DNA of 64,000 nucleotides from Lysobacter panacisoli (lineage in GTDB: Bacteria > Pseudomonadota > Gammaproteobacteria > Xanthomonadales > Xanthomonadaceae): contig NZ_VLNU01000001.1 of the NCBI RefSeq assembly GCF_009765165.1, positions 2,283,001 through 2,347,000 of the forward strand, given 5' to 3'. The position numbers and the translations under genes are program-made. Shown in pieces: positions 53,043 to 62,323 of the stretch. The notes beneath the pieces were generated by a model that worked only from the letters and a program-made list of their open reading frames with translations, was not told where the DNA came from and searched no databases. Positions within the stretch are counted from its first letter, which is position 1. Each line of letters opens with the position of its first letter.

Positions 53043-54749
53043 CTACTTCACCGGGCTCGCGTACGACTGCAGGCCCAGCGTCTCCAGTCCCTGCTCGAAG
53101 CGGATGTCGATCGGGATCTTCGCGTCCTTCAGCTTCGCCAGGTCGGCGGCGAGCTCCGGCTTGATCGTGCCCATCGTCTCGGTCATGCGCTTGGCCTCGG
53201 CGTAGTCGCCGTCGCCCTGCACGGTGAGCAGCTTCGCGCTGAGCGCGTTCATCGCCTCGCGCATCTTCTCGAAGTCCACGCGATAGCGGCCATCGGCATC
53301 GCGCGAGAATGCGCCGCGTTCGGCGAAGAAGTTGAAGCGCACCATGTTGGCCTTTCCGTGCGCGTCGCTCGCGCCGAAGCGCACCGAGCGCAGGATGCCG
53401 GCGAGGAACGTGACATAGCCGTCCATCAGCTTGCTTTCCTCCAGCTCGCCCTGCCGGCTCAACGCGTCGATCATGTACAGGCCGAGGATGTCGGCCTTGC
53501 CCTCCTCGAAACTGGACGCGTACTCCTTCAGCGCTTCGTCGACCGTGCCCTTGCCATCGAGCGTCTTCTTGATGCCCAGGCCGTGCGCGACTTCATGGAA
53601 CATCACGTCCTCGAAGAACGCATCGAAGGTGACGTGCTTGAGCTGGTCCTTCGCGATCAGCTGGTTCGCGATCGGCACGAGGATGGCGTCGAACTTCGCC
53701 TTCATCACGTTCTCCAGCTGCAGGCGGCGCGTGCCCTTCTTCAGCTGGACTTCCTCGTCGTTGGGCAGGTTGATGGCGATGGTCTTGCCGCCGACATTGG
53801 CGTTGCCGCCGTAATAGACGACCTGGTACGCGTTGAGGTCGGCATCGCCACCGGGCGTCTCGGCCTTGTACTTCGCATCGACCGGCAGGCCCTTCTGCAG
53901 CGCCGGAAGGAAGCTGGCGAAGCGCGCGAGCTTGCGGCTCCATTCGATGTCCTTGATCAGCACCAGCCCCTCGTACGCGGCCTTGTAACCGAACAACTGG
54001 TCCTCGTAGGTTTCGATCGGACCGATGACGATGTCGACCGGATTGGTCTTCATGTCCATCCACGCCATGTCGCTCGGACGGAAGTCGTCGTTCAGCAGCG
54101 CGTCGGCGCGCATCGTCAGGTAGGACGCGAACGATTTGTCGCCGCTCAGCGTAGCGGCTTCGCGCAGCAGCGCGGCGGTGCGTTCGAGTTCGGGCTTGTA
54201 CGCGACGTGATAGGGCACCGTCGCGAGCTTGCCGTCCACGCGTCGCAGCACCGTGTAGTTGGAGGTCTTGTCCGGCAGCGACGCGGCCTCGAACTCCTCC
54301 TTCGTCATGTCGGCCGGATAGAACGGACCGCCCGGCGGACGCGGACCGATGCCGTCGATGAATGGCGTGTCCTCGTTGAGGCGATCCCACGGGCCGAAAT
54401 TGATCTGCGCCAGCTCACGCGTGGCCGCGTCAGGCGCGCGGGCGAGCAGTGCGGCGCGATCGCCGTCCCAGGACTGTTTCCAGAACAGGTCGTTGGTCAC
54501 CATGCTGGCTTCCACCAGTCGCGCGATCATGCGCTTGCCGTTCTCGTCGAAGCGCGAGAGATCGGCCTTGAGCGGCACCACCGCGTAATCGCCCGCGTGC
54601 GCGGCGGCGTAGCCGGTCGCGGCGGAGGTCGCAGGCGCGGCATCCGTGGTCGGTGCGGCGGTTTCCTGCGGCGCGGGGCGCTGGCAGGCGGCGAGGGCGA
54701 GGGCGGCCAGGCAGGCCAGGCCGAGCGGGCGCGGAATGATCATCGACAT
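53043..54749 (-). CDS. Lipoprotein metallopeptidase, dipeptidyl-peptidase III (M49) family
   Basis: 568 residues from the ATG at 54749; an earlier in-frame ATG (54779) would lengthen the signal. The lipobox is LALAACQRP. An Ala/Thr-rich linker is followed by the M49 body. The zinc motif is FHEVAHGLG, the five-residue HExxH form rather than HExxGH, with the second motif EEGKADILG supplying the third ligand. Others are FIDGIGPRPPGGPFYPADM and VVYYGGNANVGGKTIAINLPN. It probably cleaves peptides in the periplasm. Some relatives are annotated as Nudix-linked hydrolases. Confidence 0.9.
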   Translation of the reverse strand: MSMIIPRPLGLACLAALALAACQRPAPQETAAPTTDAAPATSAATGYAAAHAGDYAVVPLKADLSRFDENGKRMIARLVEASMVTNDLFWKQSWDGDRAALLARAPDAATRELAQINFGPWDRLNEDTPFIDGIGPRPPGGPFYPADMTKEEFEAASLPDKTSNYTVLRRVDGKLATVPYHVAYKPELERTAALLREAATLSGDKSFASYLTMRADALLNDDFRPSDMAWMDMKTNPVDIVIGPIETYEDQLFGYKAAYEGLVLIKDIEWSRKLARFASFLPALQKGLPVDAKYKAETPGGDADLNAYQVVYYGGNANVGGKTIAINLPNDEEVQLKKGTRRLQLENVMKAKFDAILVPIANQLIAKDQLKHVTFDAFFEDVMFHEVAHGLGIKKTLDGKGTVDEALKEYASSFEEGKADILGLYMIDALSRQGELEESKLMDGYVTFLAGILRSVRFGASDAHGKANMVRFNFFAERGAFSRDADGRYRVDFEKMREAMNALSAKLLTVQGDGDYAEAKRMTETMGTIKPELAADLAKLKDAKIPIDIRFEQGLETLGLQSYASPVK

Positions 54750-54833
54750 GGCGGCGTCATGGCTGGGGAAAGCCGCCATCGTACGCCCGCGAGGATGCGG
54801 CACGCATCACGCCGGCCGGGCTAGAATGCCCCC

Positions 54834-55400
54834 ATGTCCCTCACGCCCACGCCACTTGCCAACCAGCTGTTGATCGCGCTGCCCGCGCTGTCGGATTCCA
54901 ACTTCGCGCGCAGCGTGGCGTTGATCTGCCAGCACGATTCCGACGGTGCGATGGGCATCGTGGTCAATCGCGCGTCGGAGTACACGCTGGGCGAGGTGTT
55001 CGGCCAGATGGGCCTGGAAGGCGGCGACGAAACGCTGCTTGCGCAGCCGGTGCTGGCCGGCGGTCCCGTGCATCCGGAGCGCGGCTTCGTGCTGCACGAC
55101 GGCGGCATGCAGTGGGATTCGACGCTGGCCATCACCGAACGACTGTTCCTGACCACCTCGCGCGACATCCTCGAAGCGATGGCGCGCGGCGAAGGCCCCG
55201 ACAACGCCATCGTCGCGCTGGGCTGCGCGGGCTGGGGTTCCGGCCAGCTCGAACACGAGCTGACCGAGAACGACTGGCTGACTGCGCCGGCCGATGCCGA
55301 ACTGCTGTTCGAATTGCCGCTCGACGCACGCTGGCAGGCCGCGGCCGGCCGGATCGGCGTCGATTTCGCACACTTGGCCGATTACGCCGGGCACGCGTGA
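54834..55400 (+). CDS. yqgE: YqgE/AlgH family protein
   Basis: 188 residues. The function is not settled; family members influence alginate synthesis in Pseudomonas. Core motifs are [57 protein letters not shown], and [26 protein letters not shown]. Its stop shares one base with the ruvX start (TGATG). This yqgE-ruvX(-pyrB) order is standard in gammaproteobacteria. Confidence 0.96.
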   Translation: MSLTPTPLANQLLIALPALSDSNFARSVALICQHDSDGAMGIVVNRASEYTLGEVFGQMGLEGGDETLLAQPVLAGGPVHPERGFVLHDGGMQWDSTLAITERLFLTTSRDILEAMARGEGPDNAIVALGCAGWGSGQLEHELTENDWLTAPADAELLFELPLDARWQAAAGRIGVDFAHLADYAGHA

Positions 55401-55921
55401 TGGAGTCGGCGGCGGACAAGCCTGCCCGCATCCGCCGCGACGGCACGGTGCTGGGCTTCGACGTCGGTGCGCGCCGGATAGGCGTAGCGGTCGGCAGCGC
55501 GTTCGGCCACGGCGCGCGCGCGCTCGCGGTGATCGACGTGCACGGCCACGGTCCCGACTGGGCTTCGATAGATCGACTGCGCAATGAATGGCGGCCCGAC
55601 GGCCTGATCGTCGGCGACCCGATGGCCCTCGACGGTGGCGACCAGCCGATCCGACTGCGCGCGCATGCGTTCGCGCGCGAACTCAAGCTGCGTTACGGCC
55701 TGCCGGTGGTGATGGTCGACGAGCGCATGAGTTCGATCGAGGCCGCGCAGCGTTTCGCGTCCGATCGTGCCGAAGGGCGCAAGCGCCGGCGCGACGCCGA
55801 GGCGCTGGACGCGGTGGCCGCGGCGGTGATCATCGAACGCTGGCTCGCGTCACCGGACGACGCACCCGACATTTCAGAAATCGAACGGCCGACGCGGCCG
55901 AGCGGATCCCCGACTGCATGA
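55400..55921 (+). CDS. ruvX: Holliday junction resolvase-like protein RuvX/YqgF
   Basis: 173 residues from ATG 55400 (overlap with the yqgE stop). RNase H-like nuclease linked to 16S rRNA 5'-end maturation and possibly recombination. Asp ligands are in LGFDVGARRIGVAVG and MVDERMSSIEAA, plus RDAEALDAVAAAVIIERWL. An N-terminal extension of about 15 residues and a Pro-rich tail are longer than E. coli YqgF. The stop overlaps pyrB by 4 bp. Confidence 0.95.
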   Translation: MESAADKPARIRRDGTVLGFDVGARRIGVAVGSAFGHGARALAVIDVHGHGPDWASIDRLRNEWRPDGLIVGDPMALDGGDQPIRLRAHAFARELKLRYGLPVVMVDERMSSIEAAQRFASDRAEGRKRRRDAEALDAVAAAVIIERWLASPDDAPDISEIERPTRPSGSPTA

Positions 55922-56847
55922 ACTCGCCGCATACGCACCTCCCGCGCCACCTGCTCACGCTCGATGGCCTGTCCCGCGATGCGCTCAACGCGCTGCTCGT
56001 CCGCGCGCAGGCGTTCGCTGAAGGACACTACGACCGTCGCGCGCTCGACGGCATCGCGGTGTGCACGCTGTTCTTCGAACCGTCCACGCGCACGCGCATG
56101 AGCTTCACCCTCGCCGCACAACGGCTGGGCGCGGACACGCTCAACTTCGACGCGTCGACCTCGTCCACGCGCAAGGGCGAGACCGCGCTGGACACGGTGA
56201 AGAACCTGGAAGCGATGGGCGTGCGCGGCTTCGTCGTGCGCCATCACGAGGACGGCGCGGTGGCCGCGCTGTCGCAGCACGTCGAAGACGGCACGGTGCT
56301 GGTGAATGCCGGCGACGGCCGCAGTTCGCATCCGACCCAGGGCCTGCTCGACATGCTCACGCTGCGCCAGGCGAAGGGCAACGATTTCTCGAAGCTGAAG
56401 GTGCTGATCGTCGGCGACGTGAAGCATTCGCGCGTCGCGCGCTCCGACCTGCAGGCATTGCGTACGCTTGGCACGGGCGAGATCCGCGTGTGCGGTCCGG
56501 CCTCGCTGTTGCCCGACGCGAGCACGCTGGAAGGCTGCACGGTGTCGCACGACCTCGACGCCGCGCTGGAAGGTGCCGATGCACTGATGATGCTGCGCCT
56601 GCAGCGCGAGCGCATGGAGGAAGGGCTGATCGCCTCGCTCGACGATTACCACCGCGACTTCGGCCTGACCGCCGCGCGCGTGAAGCGCGCCGCGCCGGGT
56701 GCGGTGGTGATGCATCCGGGACCGATCAACCGCGGCGTGGAAATCACCGACGAGGTGGCCGATGGGCCGCAGTCGCTGATCCTGCGTCAGGTCAGCAATG
56801 GCGTGGCGGTGCGGATGGCGGTGCTTGAGGCGTTGCTCAGGGGCTGA
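55918..56847 (+). CDS. pyrB: Aspartate carbamoyltransferase catalytic subunit
   Basis: 309 residues from ATG 55918 (ATGA overlap with ruvX). It makes carbamoyl aspartate for pyrimidine synthesis. The carbamoyl-phosphate site is FFEPSTRTRMSF. Others are STSSTRKGETALDTVKNLEAMG, NAGDGRSSHPTQGLLDMLTL, VGDVKHSRVARSD and VVMHPGPINRGVEI. No pyrI or pyrC is adjacent, which suggests the form without regulatory chain, as in Pseudomonas-like PyrB. Confidence 0.97.
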   Translation: MNSPHTHLPRHLLTLDGLSRDALNALLVRAQAFAEGHYDRRALDGIAVCTLFFEPSTRTRMSFTLAAQRLGADTLNFDASTSSTRKGETALDTVKNLEAMGVRGFVVRHHEDGAVAALSQHVEDGTVLVNAGDGRSSHPTQGLLDMLTLRQAKGNDFSKLKVLIVGDVKHSRVARSDLQALRTLGTGEIRVCGPASLLPDASTLEGCTVSHDLDAALEGADALMMLRLQRERMEEGLIASLDDYHRDFGLTAARVKRAAPGAVVMHPGPINRGVEITDEVADGPQSLILRQVSNGVAVRMAVLEALLRG

Positions 56848-56857
56848 CGCGCTTTCG

Positions 56858-56990
56858 TCTTACCCCTCTCCCTGGCTCGCTTCGCGAGCCTGTCCCTCTC
56901 CCGCAAGGGGAGAGGGGAATCAAGTCCTAATGGTTTTTCCCTTCTCCCCTTGTGGGAGAAGGTGCCCGAAGGGCGGAAGAGGGGTAGCGC
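56858..56990. repeat. Palindromic repeat cluster after pyrB
   Basis: Related C-rich words in opposite orientation (CCCCTCTCCC, GGGGAGAGGGG, CTTCTCCCCTTGTGGGAGAAGG) plus GGCTCGC-TTC-GCGAGCC-type hairpins. It resembles the common CTCTCCC/GGGAGAG interspersed repeat of many Gram-negative genomes. It separates two convergent transcripts and could provide termination for both. Confidence 0.8.
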
Positions 56991-57009
56991 GCGAAGCGCG
57001 CGCTCAACC

Positions 57010-57822
57010 TCAGCGCTTCTGCAAAAACGCCCACACCCAGAGTTCCGGCGTCGCATACGCGCTGTCCCACGCGTTGTGCCCGGCCTCGGCGAACTCCGTG
57101 TAGCGCACGTTGCCGCCGACGCGGCGCAGGGCTTCGACCATGTGGCGCGACTGGTCGGGTGTGATCACATCGTCCTTGCCGCCGTGGAAGGCCCACACCG
57201 GCAGTCGCTCCAGGCGCTGCGCGGCGGCAGCGAACGGATCCGGTGCCATCGCCACGCTTTCGACCTGCAGGTGTTCCTTCAGCGCGGGCGACTGGGTGAT
57301 GCCGCCGCACACCGGCGCGAGCGCGGCGAAACGGCGCGGCTCCATCAGCGCAAGCTCGTACACGCCATAGCCGCCGCGCGAAAGGCCGGTGAGCAGGATG
57401 CGGTCGTCATCGCCGCCGAATTTGTCGACCGCATCGTCCAGTGCGGCCATCGCCGCGCGCGCCTGCGCACCGGTCCACGACGTGCCCTCCGCCGCCTGCG
57501 GGAATACCGCGATCGCGGGGAAATCCAGCGCATGAGCGCGCAGGTACGGGCCCAGTCCGACTTCGGTCTGGCGCCGGTTGTCGTTGCCGCGTTCGCCCGA
57601 ACCGTGCAGGAACAGCACGACGGCCGGTCGGCGCTGGCGGATGTCGGGCGAGGGCACGAACACCTGGTAGCGGTGGATGGCGCCATCGACGATGACTTCG
57701 CGCGGCACGAAGCTGCCGGGCACCGGCGCGCGCGGTGTGGTCGCGCAGGCGCCGAGCAGGAGCGTGAGCGCCAGCGCCGCCAGGCGCAGCGCGTGGGACG
57801 GGGAGAATCGGGTGGACGGCAT
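57010..57822 (-). CDS. Lipoprotein esterase/peptidase-like alpha/beta hydrolase (dienelactone-hydrolase/PHB-depolymerase-like)
   Basis: 270 residues from the ATG at 57822. The lipobox is LLLGACATT. The hydrolase domain has VVLFLHGSGERGNDNRRQTEVGLG (oxyanion loop), a nucleophile elbow LTGLSRGGYGVYELAL (Ser), Asp in FHGGKDDVITPDQS and His in EAGHNAWDSAY. This GERG motif is typical of secreted esterases sometimes called phospholipase or prolyl-oligopeptidase-like. The substrate is unknown. The preceding gene upstream in its own direction is mgtE, 104 bp away. Confidence 0.9.
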   Translation of the reverse strand: MPSTRFSPSHALRLAALALTLLLGACATTPRAPVPGSFVPREVIVDGAIHRYQVFVPSPDIRQRRPAVVLFLHGSGERGNDNRRQTEVGLGPYLRAHALDFPAIAVFPQAAEGTSWTGAQARAAMAALDDAVDKFGGDDDRILLTGLSRGGYGVYELALMEPRRFAALAPVCGGITQSPALKEHLQVESVAMAPDPFAAAAQRLERLPVWAFHGGKDDVITPDQSRHMVEALRRVGGNVRYTEFAEAGHNAWDSAYATPELWVWAFLQKR

Positions 57823-57926
57823 GCGACGTACTTTCCGGGAGTGCGGCCCGCATGATTGGCGTTCGTCGCGCGGGCCGCAATGCGCTGCGTCGCAATTCCG
57901 AATCGTCGCGCGCCGCGGCGCGCCGG

Positions 57927-59288
57927 TCAGTGCACGAGGACGAGCGTCGCCAGCCCGAGGAAGGTGAAAAAGCCCATCACGTCGGTCACGGTGGTCAGGA
58001 AGATGCCCGATGCCAGCGCCGGATCGTAGCCGGCGCGCTTGATCGCCACCGGTACCAGCACGCCCGCCACGGCGGCGAACAGCAGGTTCGCGGTGAGCGC
58101 GATGCCGATCACCAGCGACAGGCCGACGTTGTGGAACCAGATCAGTACGATCAGCGCCAGCAGGCTGCCCAGCACGACGCCGTTGAGCAGGGCGACGCGC
58201 GCTTCTTTCCACAGCAGCGTGCGCACGTTGGCCGCACCGACCTGGCCGAGCGCGAGGCCGCGCACCATCAGCGCCAGTACCTGCGTGCCGGCGTTGCCGC
58301 CCATGCCGGCGACGATCGGCATCAGCACCGCCAGGGCGACCAGCTTGTCGATGGTGCCCTCGAACTCGCCGACCACGCTCGCCGCGAGGAACGCGGTGCC
58401 GAGGTTGATCGACAGCCAGATCAGGCGGCGGCGCATCGCGCGCCAGACCGGGCTGAACAGGTCTTCGTCCTCGTCCAGGCCGGCCGCGCTCAGGGCCTGG
58501 TGTTCGGCCTGGCTGCGGATGATGTCGACCACGTCGTCGATGGTGATGCGGCCGAGCAGGATGTTGTTCTCGTCCACCACCGGTGCACTGAGCCAGTCGT
58601 GGTCGGAGAACTTGCGCGCGACTTCGTTGGCCGATTCCTCCACGTCGATCGCCGGCTGCTCGTCGTCGATCAGCTTGTTGATCGGCGTGCCGGGTTCGTG
58701 GGTGAGCAGCGCGGCCAGCGCGATGCGGCCCAGATACTGGTGGCGGCGGCTGACCACGTACAGGTGGTCGGTGTGCTCGGGCAGTTCGCCGCGCAGGCGC
58801 AGGTAGCGCAGGACCACGTCGATGGTGGTGTCGGTGCGCACCGTCACCACGTCGGGGTTCATCAGTCGCCCGGCGGTGTCTTCCGGGTACGACAGCACCT
58901 GCTCGAGCCGCTCGCGGTTCTCGCGGTCCATCGACTTGAGCACTTCGTCGATGACGGTGTCGGGCAGGTCCTCGACGAGGTCGGCGAGGTCGTCGATGTC
59001 GAGGTCCTCGACCGCGGCGACGATTTCGTCCGGATCCATTTCCGCCAGCAGGCTCTCGCGCACTTCGTCGCCGACGTGCACCAGCACCTCGCCATCGTCC
59101 TCGGCGTCGACCAGTCCCCACACGATGGTGCGCTTGCCCGGCGGCAGCGATTCGAGGAGGTTGCCGATCTCGGCGGGCGAGAGCGTGTTGACCAGGCGAC
59201 GCACGGGCCCGAGACGGCCGCTATCGAGCGCGTCGGATAGCAGGCGCAGTTGGCGCGCGGTCTTGTCGTGGCGGACGGCTTCGGCCAT
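57927..59288 (-). CDS. mgtE: Magnesium transporter MgtE
   Basis: 453 residues from the ATG at 59288 (MAEAVRHDKTARQLRLLSDA). The cytosolic N domain has acidic repeats (MDPDEIVAAVEDLDIDDLADLVEDLPDTVIDEVL), a CBS pair follows (about 140-255) that closes the pore when Mg2+ is high, then five C-terminal helices. The pore signature PIVAGMGGNAGTQVLALMVRGLALG and the last-helix LTTVTDVMGFFTFLG are complete. It sits directly downstream of ptsI, 96 bp, the usual order in Xanthomonas. Confidence 0.96.
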   Translation of the reverse strand: MAEAVRHDKTARQLRLLSDALDSGRLGPVRRLVNTLSPAEIGNLLESLPPGKRTIVWGLVDAEDDGEVLVHVGDEVRESLLAEMDPDEIVAAVEDLDIDDLADLVEDLPDTVIDEVLKSMDRENRERLEQVLSYPEDTAGRLMNPDVVTVRTDTTIDVVLRYLRLRGELPEHTDHLYVVSRRHQYLGRIALAALLTHEPGTPINKLIDDEQPAIDVEESANEVARKFSDHDWLSAPVVDENNILLGRITIDDVVDIIRSQAEHQALSAAGLDEDEDLFSPVWRAMRRRLIWLSINLGTAFLAASVVGEFEGTIDKLVALAVLMPIVAGMGGNAGTQVLALMVRGLALGQVGAANVRTLLWKEARVALLNGVVLGSLLALIVLIWFHNVGLSLVIGIALTANLLFAAVAGVLVPVAIKRAGYDPALASGIFLTTVTDVMGFFTFLGLATLVLVH

Positions 59289-59384
59289 GCGGGGCATCCG
59301 GTGGCGCGTCGAGCCGCTTGGGCACGACAGGGTTAGGCGTTCATGGCGCGCATTATCGCCCCTGACGCCGGGGATGCCCACCCC

Positions 59385-61142
59385 TTATCGCGATAAAGCG
59401 GCAGCCGGATCGACTTTCCACGGTTGCGGCGCGTTGTCGTGCAGCCATGTTTCGATGGCCTTGCGATCCCGCGCACGCAGCAGCGCGGGCGCATTGGCCT
59501 GCAGGCGGGACAGGTCGCAGTGGCGGATCGTGCGCCGCACTTCCAGCAAGGTCGCCGGATGCAGGCTGAATTCCGTGAGTCCCAACGCGAGCAGCATCGG
59601 CGCGAAATGCGGATCGCCGGCGATCTCCCCGCACACCGCCACCGGCTTGCCGCGCTTGACGCCCTGCCGGATCACGTCGCGGATCAGCCGCAAGACCGCC
59701 GGGTGCAATGGCGTGTACAGACTGGTCAGCGCTTCGTTGTTGCGGTCCGCGGCGAGCAGGTACTGGACGAGGTCGTTGGTGCCGATCGAGAGGAAATCGA
59801 CGCTGCCGATGAATGCGGGCAGGGCGATGGCCGCGGCGGGCACTTCGATCATCGCGCCCAGCGGCACGTTGTCGGCGATCTCGCAGCCCTGCGCGCGCAG
59901 CTCTTCGGTCACGCGTTTGAGCATGGTGCGCACCGCGCGCACTTCCTCGCGCGTGCTGACCATCGGCAGCAGGATGCGCAGCGGACCGTAGCCCGACGCG
60001 CGCACCAGCGCACGCAGCTGCGCTTCCATCAGGCCCTGCCGCGCGAGCGACAGGCGCACGCCGCGCAGGCCGAGCGCGGGATTGGGTTCATCGCGCAGCG
60101 CAAGGCCGGTGCGATCGGCCTTGTCGGCGCCGAGATCAAGCGTACGGATCGTCACCGTGCGCCCGGTCATGCCGAGCACGACGTCGCGGTAGACGCGGAA
60201 CTGCTCTTCCTCGTCCGGTAGTTCGTTGCGCTGCAGGAACAGGAATTCGGTGCGGTACAGCCCCACGCCGGCGGCGCCGAGCGCGTGCGCCTCGGCCACG
60301 TCCTCGCGCGATTCGGCGTTGGCGAACAACTTGATGTCGGCACCGTCGAGCGTGCGCGTGGGTTCGCGCCGCAGCCGATGCAACTGCTTGCGTTCGCGTG
60401 CCAGCTCGCGAACGCGGGCGCGGTGGGCGCGCAGGTCGGCCGCATCGGGTTCGAGGATGATGCGCCCGCTGGCGCCGTCGACGGCGAGCACGTCGCCGTC
60501 GTTGATCTTCTGCATCGCCTGCGCGGCGCCGACCACCAGCGGCAGGTGCAGGCTGCGCGCGAGGATCGCACTGTGCGATAGCACACTGCCGGCGGTGGTG
60601 ATGATCGCCATCACGCCCTGCGCCTGCAGCTGCGCGATCTCGGCGGGCGCGACGTTGTCGGTGACGAGGATCTCGCCGGCGACGCCGGGCATCGCGGCAT
60701 CGCGCCGGTGCAATGCGGCGTGCAGTCGGCCGATGACCTGGTCGATGTCGTCGACGCGGCTGCGGAAGTACGCATCGTCCATCGTCTGGAAGACCGAGGC
60801 GATGCGGTCGCGCTGCAGGCGCAGCGCGTAGTCGGCGGAATAGCGGCCGGTACGGATCAGCTCGTCCAGGCCCTGCAACAGTTCGGGATCGTCGAGCAGC
60901 AGGCTGTGCAGGTCGAGGAATTCGCCGACTTCGTGCGCGAGCGCGCCGTGCAGGCGTTCGCGCAGGGCGAACATCTCGTTGCGCACGGTGGCGATGGCGG
61001 CATGCAGGCGCGCGAGTTCGGCTTCGACCGCGCGCGCGGGAATGTGTTCCTCGGCGACCTCGAGCACGTGCGGCAGGCGGACGCGGGCGCGTCCGAGTGC
61101 GCTTCCGCGCGATGCGCCGTGTCCGAGAAACTCCTGCCTCAT
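59385..61142 (-). CDS. ptsI: PTS enzyme I (phosphoenolpyruvate-protein phosphotransferase)
   Basis: 585 residues. It takes phosphate from PEP and passes it to HPr. The phospho-His is at about H190 in TTAGSVLSHSAILARS, where many EIs read GGxTSHxAI. The PEP-binding barrel shows GLYRTEFLFLQRNELPDEEEQF, RTLDLGADKADR, ALGLRGVRLSL, GAMIEVPAAAI, DFLSIGTNDLVQYLLAADRNN and VCGEIAGDP. Single-domain order without GAF or EIIA fusion. It starts 8 bp after the HPr stop. Confidence 0.97.
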   Translation of the reverse strand: MRQEFLGHGASRGSALGRARVRLPHVLEVAEEHIPARAVEAELARLHAAIATVRNEMFALRERLHGALAHEVGEFLDLHSLLLDDPELLQGLDELIRTGRYSADYALRLQRDRIASVFQTMDDAYFRSRVDDIDQVIGRLHAALHRRDAAMPGVAGEILVTDNVAPAEIAQLQAQGVMAIITTAGSVLSHSAILARSLHLPLVVGAAQAMQKINDGDVLAVDGASGRIILEPDAADLRAHRARVRELARERKQLHRLRREPTRTLDGADIKLFANAESREDVAEAHALGAAGVGLYRTEFLFLQRNELPDEEEQFRVYRDVVLGMTGRTVTIRTLDLGADKADRTGLALRDEPNPALGLRGVRLSLARQGLMEAQLRALVRASGYGPLRILLPMVSTREEVRAVRTMLKRVTEELRAQGCEIADNVPLGAMIEVPAAAIALPAFIGSVDFLSIGTNDLVQYLLAADRNNEALTSLYTPLHPAVLRLIRDVIRQGVKRGKPVAVCGEIAGDPHFAPMLLALGLTEFSLHPATLLEVRRTIRHCDLSRLQANAPALLRARDRKAIETWLHDNAPQPWKVDPAAALSR

Positions 61143-61150
61143 CCGTCGCC

Positions 61151-61420
61151 TCAGCTGTCCTCGTCGAAACGGCGTTCGAACAACGAGACCACCGCTTCAG
61201 CGGCGCGGTCCTCGTCCTCGCCTTCCACGCGCAGGCGCACCTGCGTTCCCTGGCCCGCGGCCAGCAACATCACGCCCATGATGCTCTTGGCGTTGACCTC
61301 GCGACCCTTGGCGGTGAGCGTGGCGCTGCTGCGGAATCCGGACAGCGTTTGCACGAGCTTGGCCGTGGCCCGCGCATGCAGGCCCAGCCGATTGCTGACG
61401 GTGAGTTCTTGTTCGATCAT
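61151..61420 (-). CDS. ptsH: HPr family phosphocarrier protein
   Basis: 89 residues. The phospho-site His is H15 (NRLGLHARATAKL) and the regulatory Ser is S46 (NAKSIMGVM), both at textbook positions. An HprK gene at the window end could therefore phosphorylate Ser46. It lies in the EIIA-HPr-EI run, with 46 bp before and 8 bp after. Such a set without an EIIB/EIIC acts as a regulator rather than for sugar uptake. Confidence 0.97.
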   Translation of the reverse strand: MIEQELTVSNRLGLHARATAKLVQTLSGFRSSATLTAKGREVNAKSIMGVMLLAAGQGTQVRLRVEGEDEDRAAEAVVSLFERRFDEDS

Positions 61421-61466
61421 CGCCGCGTCTCCGTGCTCATGCCTCGTCCACTCACGCCTCGTCCAG

Positions 61467-61859
61467 TCATGCTTCGTCGAGAATCACGCCGTTGCGGGCG
61501 CCTGCGGCGGCCACCGTCGGGAGTTCGTCCAGGCCCAGGTCGGCGTAATTCATCACCCGCAGCAACATCGGCAGACTGACCGCCGACACGCGCCGCACCG
61601 GCGTGCCGAGCCGCGCGACCTTGGCCGCGAGGTTGCTCGGCGTGGCGCCGTAAAGGTCGGTCAGCACCAGCACGCCGTCGCCGCCGTCGACGCGCCGCAA
61701 GGCGGCGCTGGCCTGCGGCAGCAGCGCGTCGGGATCGCCCTCGAACGGAACCTCCAGTGCCTCGGTGCGCAGTGGCAGCTGGCGCAGCAGTCGCTGGGCC
61801 ACCGCGACCAGCGCGTTGCCGATGCCTTCGTGGGTGATGAGGAGGATACCGACGGCCAT
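61467..61859 (-). CDS. PTS EIIA component, mannose/fructose (EIIA-Man) family
   Basis: 130 residues. The phospho-His is H10 in ILLITHEGIGNALV. DLYGATPSNLAAKVA is the family loop. Because no EIIB, EIIC or EIID follows, this EIIA is likely a phosphorylation-dependent regulator. Its GTTAACTTGGCGGC upstream region overlaps the end of the small lipoprotein block, separated by a terminator. Confidence 0.94.
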   Translation of the reverse strand: MAVGILLITHEGIGNALVAVAQRLLRQLPLRTEALEVPFEGDPDALLPQASAALRRVDGGDGVLVLTDLYGATPSNLAAKVARLGTPVRRVSAVSLPMLLRVMNYADLGLDELPTVAAAGARNGVILDEA

Positions 61860-61970
61860 GCCGCCAAGTTAACAGAGCCAGGTGACGGCCCGGAAGCATT
61901 GTTTTCAGGACGCCGGGTTCTTCGACGCGGCCTGCAAATGCTCCGTCGCGTGCGTCACGGAACGACCCTC

Positions 61971-62001
61971 GAAAAGACGGCCCGCATCGCTGCGGGCCGT
62001 C
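61971..62001 (-). terminator. Rho-independent terminator downstream of the small lipoprotein gene
   Basis: An 11-bp perfect stem GACGGCCCGCA / TGCGGGCCGTC with a 4-nt loop, followed on the minus strand by TTTTC. It separates the two small exported proteins from the PTS genes. Confidence 0.9.
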
Positions 62002-62023
62002 GCGGCTGTCTCTCGTCCGCTCG

Positions 62024-62290
62024 TCAGTTGGACGGCGGCGGACTGGTCTTCTGTTCCTCCGGCGGGGTCTGGGTGCCCTCGGTCGGCGGAGGCGTGGTCG
62101 GCGGTGTCGTGGTGTCCGCCGGCGGCATGGTGGTGTCGGTCGGAGGCGGGGTCTCCGGCGGGGCCGTCTCCGGCGGCGGGACCTCGGCCGGCGGCGGTGC
62201 CACCGTTTCCGTCTCGGTGCGCTGGCAGCCGGCCATCGCGAGCATCGCAGTACTCAGGGCCAGCGCGAGCAGGGCGTTGGATTTCATCAT
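62024..62290 (-). CDS. Pro/Thr-rich small lipoprotein
   Basis: 88 residues (second Met at 62287 also possible). Lipobox MLAMAGCQRT. The mature part is low complexity, made of PPP-T-E runs (VPPPETAPPETPPPTDTT and so on), and must be extended and unstructured; it may span the periplasm or act as a spacer. It is probably co-transcribed with the EF-hand gene upstream (33 bp). No known family. Confidence 0.8.
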   Translation of the reverse strand: MMKSNALLALALSTAMLAMAGCQRTETETVAPPPAEVPPPETAPPETPPPTDTTMPPADTTTPPTTPPPTEGTQTPPEEQKTSPPPSN

Positions 62291-62323
62291 GGGTCCTCCT
62301 TTGGGCTGGAATCGTCGGCGCGA

